Assembly: GCA_950022495.1 (NCBI GenBank)
Contig: CATLLJ010000012.1
Location: 1-64,000 of the forward strand
DNA length: 64,000 nucleotides
Reading direction: 5' to 3'
DNA from: an uncultured bacterium
Lineage (GTDB): Bacteria > Cyanobacteriota > Vampirovibrionia > Gastranaerophilales > Gastranaerophilaceae
Made by a program: the position numbers and the translations under genes. The notes beneath the pieces were generated by a model. It did no database searches. It worked only from the letters and a program-made list of their open reading frames with translations, and was not told where the DNA came from. This document shows positions 61,207 to 64,000 of the stretch, one piece after another (positions within the stretch are counted from its first letter, which is position 1; every line of letters starts with the position of its first letter).

Positions 61207-62259
61207 ATGCTGAAAAAATTTTTAAACGCGAAAATGATAATATTCATAATACTAGCAATAGTAATATTATTATTAATACCTAAAATGTACGGTTTGCTAA
61301 TGATTTTATTTGCATCTTATGTTTTAGCAGCAGCACTTAATCCATTTGTTAACAAACTCGAAGAAAAAATCAAAAATAGGGCATTATCAGCATCAATTAT
61401 AGTACTAACATCAATAACCGCATTGTTTGCATTAATGCTACCAATTATTGTCATGTGTTATAAAGAAATTGTATTATTTATTTCAATAATGCCTCAAAAG
61501 GCTGCAAATTTATACAATTTTATTACACACTCGAAGCTATATGGACATACTATTGCTGATTTAATTCCATTTGAGAATTTAGCAAATGCATCATCAAATA
61601 TTGCCCAAAATCTATTTAGCCAATCGTTAAACTTCACGATGGCAGCAGGACAGGCAATATTTGTTATCCTTGCTTTAACAATGTTCATATACTATATATT
61701 AGTAGATAAACAATATTTACGTGACAAATTTTTAGAATTTTTCCCGCCAAATATTAAAGTAAAAGCAGGAAACATTTTGCACAACATTACCAATAAAGTA
61801 GGTAATTACGTTAGAGCACAAGTTTTATCAATGGTAACTGTAGGTGTTATGGTGACTATTGAAGTTGCTGTACTAGGAATAGATTATCCGGTATTGCTGG
61901 GTTTAATTGCAGGTATTTGTGAAATTATCCCCGTATTAGGTCCAACTATTGCAATTGCGGTCATGGTAGCTATCGCATTCCCATTAGGAGCAGTAAAAAT
62001 AATTCTAGCAATTATTTTATTCCTTGTTATTCAGCAGGTATCCAACTACATGATACGTCCATTCCTATTTGGCAAATTCATGCAGCTTCACCCGATAACT
62101 ATTATGGTCGCAATATTTGCAGCAGAAGAATTTCTCGGTGTATGGGGCGTAATTCTGTCACCAGCAATTGCAGCAACTATATGTGTTTTAATTGATGAAT
62201 TATACTTATCTCCAATAAATTCAAAGGAATCAGGTAATCATATTGAAGAACAGCAGTAA
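61207..62259 (+). CDS. AI-2E family membrane transporter (PerM/YdiK type)
   Basis: A 350-residue integral membrane protein with seven to eight hydrophobic segments. Family traits: an N-terminal pair of helices and a central amphipathic domain, then GIDYPVLLGLIAGICEIIPVLGPTI (about 225-250), with the conserved E-x-x-P-x-x-G-P. It is an exporter-like or autoinducer-2/Na+-H+ antiporter relative; the substrate is unknown. AAAAGGAGC precedes the ATG. The radical SAM gene starts 17 bases inside its end. The upstream palindromes may regulate it. Confidence 0.88.
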   Translation: MLKKFLNAKMIIFIILAIVILLLIPKMYGLLMILFASYVLAAALNPFVNKLEEKIKNRALSASIIVLTSITALFALMLPIIVMCYKEIVLFISIMPQKAANLYNFITHSKLYGHTIADLIPFENLANASSNIAQNLFSQSLNFTMAAGQAIFVILALTMFIYYILVDKQYLRDKFLEFFPPNIKVKAGNILHNITNKVGNYVRAQVLSMVTVGVMVTIEVAVLGIDYPVLLGLIAGICEIIPVLGPTIAIAVMVAIAFPLGAVKIILAIILFLVIQQVSNYMIRPFLFGKFMQLHPITIMVAIFAAEEFLGVWGVILSPAIAATICVLIDELYLSPINSKESGNHIEEQQ

Positions 62260-63787
62260 CGAAATATTTTTATACGATAGAATTCCTAAAAAAGACTATG
62301 ACTACAATATGTGGTTTTTATTTCCCGGTCCTGAAGCTTTTGCTTTATCTTCTTTAGGATATTTATGGCTGTATAGAGCAATAGATTTATTACCTGATAT
62401 AAATATTGAAAGAATTTATTCCGATACAAAAACTACTGAAATTCATAGAAATCAAATAAGTTTAGTCGGAATGTCATTTACTTTTGATATGGATTTTTTG
62501 CAAATATTTGCATTCTTAGAGAAAAATAATTACGAAATAAAAGCTAAAAACAGAAAAGAAACCGACCCGCTGATTTTTGCTGGTGGACCTGTTATCACCT
62601 CAAATCCCGAACCATACAAAGAAATATTCGATTTTATGGTAATTGGGGACGGCGAAGAGGCTAATTTTGAAGCAGTAAAAATATGCTGCGAAAATCAAAA
62701 TAAGCCAAAACAAGAGATTTTGGAAATACTTAGCAAAATTGACGGAATATACGTACCTTCAATTGAACAAACAACAGTAAAAAAGGTTACAAAAAAACTA
62801 ACAGAATGCATTTACACTCCAATCATCAGCGGAAATGCATTTTTTCCTAATACATTTATCTTAGAAGTTGAAAGAGGCTGTGCAAACCGATGTGCATTCT
62901 GTCTGGCATCATATATGAACCTGCCGATAAGATTTGTCAGCTATGAACAAATTATTGATGCCATTGAACTGGGATTACAGCATACAAATAAAATAGCATT
63001 GCTTGGTGCCCAAATAACAGCACATCCTCGTTTTAAAGATGTTTGCAGCTATATTGATAAAAAAATAAAAAATGGTGAAGAGATAGAAATGAGTGTATCT
63101 TCACTTCGAGTAGATTCATTTACTCCGGAAGTAGTTCAAACACTGGTTGATGCCGGACAAAAGAATTTAACACTTGCAATAGAAGCAGGTAGTGAAAGAC
63201 TTAGAAAAGTTATAAATAAAAACTTGAAGGAAGAACAAATTTACAAGGCAATAGAAGTTGCAAAAGCATGCTGTTTAAAAGGAATAAAATTCTACGGCAT
63301 GATAGGGCTACCTACAGAAACAATGGAAGATATACAAGAAACTATTAACCTTGCAAAACGAATTAAAGAAAGATTTAAAGGTTTTGAAATTTCTTTTGGT
63401 TTCTCTACATTTGTACCAAAAGCAAATACCCCGTTCCAATGGTTTGGCAGAGAGAATGCAAAATCTCTGGAAGAGAAATCAAATTATTTACGCAAAGAAT
63501 TGCACAAACTTGGCATTCAAGCTAATATTTCCAGTGCAAAATGGGATTATTATCAGGCACTGTTATCCCGCGGAGATTCAAAACTCACTGATTATTTAAT
63601 TGCGGTATACAAACAGGGCGGAAAACTCGGAGCGTTCAAAAAATGTGCCCGCGAACTCGGTATTGATACAGATTATTATGCAATACAAAACTATTCTTTT
63701 GAAAAAGAATTGCCATGGGATTTTATTGATATCAAACCGGGAAAACAATTTTTAATTGAAGAAAATAAAAAGCTCACCTCAAATTAA
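62243..63787 (+). CDS. Radical SAM protein, B12-binding-like N-terminus
   Basis: A 514-residue Fe-S enzyme. The cluster motif is C213-x3-C217-x2-C220 in ERGCANRCAFC. An N-terminal domain (about 25-140) with FAGGPVITSNPEP and VIGDGEE resembles the cobalamin-binding-like part of the large YgiQ/TIGR03960 family. The TIM barrel continues with SSLRVDSFTPE and GLPTETMEDI. The start is taken as TTG (62243), 17 bases inside the permease gene, implying coupling. The reaction is unknown. The gene ends over the stop of a convergent phosphatase gene. Confidence 0.88.
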   Translation: MKNSSNEIFLYDRIPKKDYDYNMWFLFPGPEAFALSSLGYLWLYRAIDLLPDINIERIYSDTKTTEIHRNQISLVGMSFTFDMDFLQIFAFLEKNNYEIKAKNRKETDPLIFAGGPVITSNPEPYKEIFDFMVIGDGEEANFEAVKICCENQNKPKQEILEILSKIDGIYVPSIEQTTVKKVTKKLTECIYTPIISGNAFFPNTFILEVERGCANRCAFCLASYMNLPIRFVSYEQIIDAIELGLQHTNKIALLGAQITAHPRFKDVCSYIDKKIKNGEEIEMSVSSLRVDSFTPEVVQTLVDAGQKNLTLAIEAGSERLRKVINKNLKEEQIYKAIEVAKACCLKGIKFYGMIGLPTETMEDIQETINLAKRIKERFKGFEISFGFSTFVPKANTPFQWFGRENAKSLEEKSNYLRKELHKLGIQANISSAKWDYYQALLSRGDSKLTDYLIAVYKQGGKLGAFKKCARELGIDTDYYAIQNYSFEKELPWDFIDIKPGKQFLIEENKKLTSN

Positions 63788-64000
63788 AGTGGCACATGGT
63801 CTGAATAAACAAGACTTGCCCAGTTTTCAAAATAACTAATTTGAGTAGCACTGCCTGTTCTTATAAATATTTTTGGCAGCTTATCTGCTGAAATATCAAG
63901 AGCAGCACATATAGCAGCCTGAATAATATCTGGATGAGTTACTATAATAATACGATTTCCTATATTTTGTTCTACAACTTCATCAATTACAGATTTTACA
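63784..64000 (-). CDS. Histidine phosphatase family protein (C-terminal part)
   Basis: Only the last 72 codons are inside the window. They read NRIIIVTHPDIIQAA, then TGSATQISYFENWASLVY, ending SDHVPL. The VTHP motif holds the second catalytic His of phosphoglycerate-mutase-like phosphatases, and the pattern near the end fits the CobC/GpmB group. Its stop overlaps the stop of the convergent radical SAM gene. Substrate and first His motif are outside the window. Confidence 0.75.
   Translation of the reverse strand, partial: VKSVIDEVVEQNIGNRIIIVTHPDIIQAAICAALDISADKLPKIFIRTGSATQISYFENWASLVYSDHVPL

Noticed and set aside
1-64000. CRISPR arrays, insertion sequences, prophage genes
   Set aside because: I saw no regularly spaced direct repeats, no transposase or integrase motifs, and no phage structural genes.

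Overview
The window is AT-rich (roughly one third G+C by eye) and densely coded. It looks like a chromosome segment of a non-photosynthetic relative of Cyanobacteria, most likely a gut Gastranaerophilales (Vampirovibrionia, formerly Melainabacteria). That placement is inference. It rests on the mix of gene types: a Tic20-like membrane protein, a YidC with a large extra loop, a RpaA/RpaB-like regulator, prepilin-like proteins, and many large lineage-specific proteins that share a short N-terminal tag. Most of the window is housekeeping DNA. I see no phage, no insertion sequence, no CRISPR array and no rRNA operon.

Layout. 0.2-3.3 kb: a sugar ABC permease diverges from a phosphohexomutase-tatD pair. 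3.3-10 kb (minus strand): polA with a small exported protein, then tig-clpP-clpX with a REP-like repeat between clpP and clpX. 10-12.6 kb: rpsP behind a switch-like leader, an OmpR-type regulator, speD and a small unknown gene. 12.6-19.2 kb (minus): a compact eight-gene operon of envelope, lipid and metabolite-repair functions. 19.3-23.5 kb: tRNA-Pro, a 5'-truncated pilin-like remnant, a 41-residue membrane peptide, yidC, queA and a transglycosylase. 23.5-29 kb: a prepilin with no normal start codon, a fold-type-I decarboxylase with a PilZ protein, a degenerate sensor kinase and a PfkB kinase. 29-46.4 kb is richest in lineage-specific genes: an 852-residue unknown, pnp, two HExxH or CHAP-type hydrolases, two tRNA-Arg, lemA, an LCP transferase, a tandem pair of paralogous membrane proteins, tRNA-Leu, a patatin lipase, and an HNH protein. 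46.5-53.1 kb: trxB, pgi, TPR and Tic20-like genes, rpsL-rpsG cut off from fusA/tuf, and a second HExxH protein. 53.2-64 kb: a prismane-like protein that has lost most metal ligands next to a glutaredoxin, wecB, a Gly/Ser/Cys-tailed small protein, a pair of coiled-coil unknowns, an AI-2E-type permease, a radical SAM protein, and the end of a histidine phosphatase.

How the genes fit together. Protein quality control (tig-clpP-clpX, yidC, trxB), translation (rpsP, rpsL, rpsG, queA, trmL, four tRNAs) and cell envelope work (dacB, LCP, CHAP, transglycosylase, wecB, glycosyltransferase, CDP-alcohol transferase, acyltransferase) dominate.

The best candidate for something undescribed is a set of otherwise unrelated proteins without Sec signal peptides (starting at 29156, 39215, 40908 and, on the minus strand, 46441, with weaker cases elsewhere). 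They share a polar Asn/Lys/Gln-rich N-terminal stretch ending in an [S/N]-F-[T/G]-[G/A] motif about 30-48 residues in. This may be a lineage-specific sorting or export tag.
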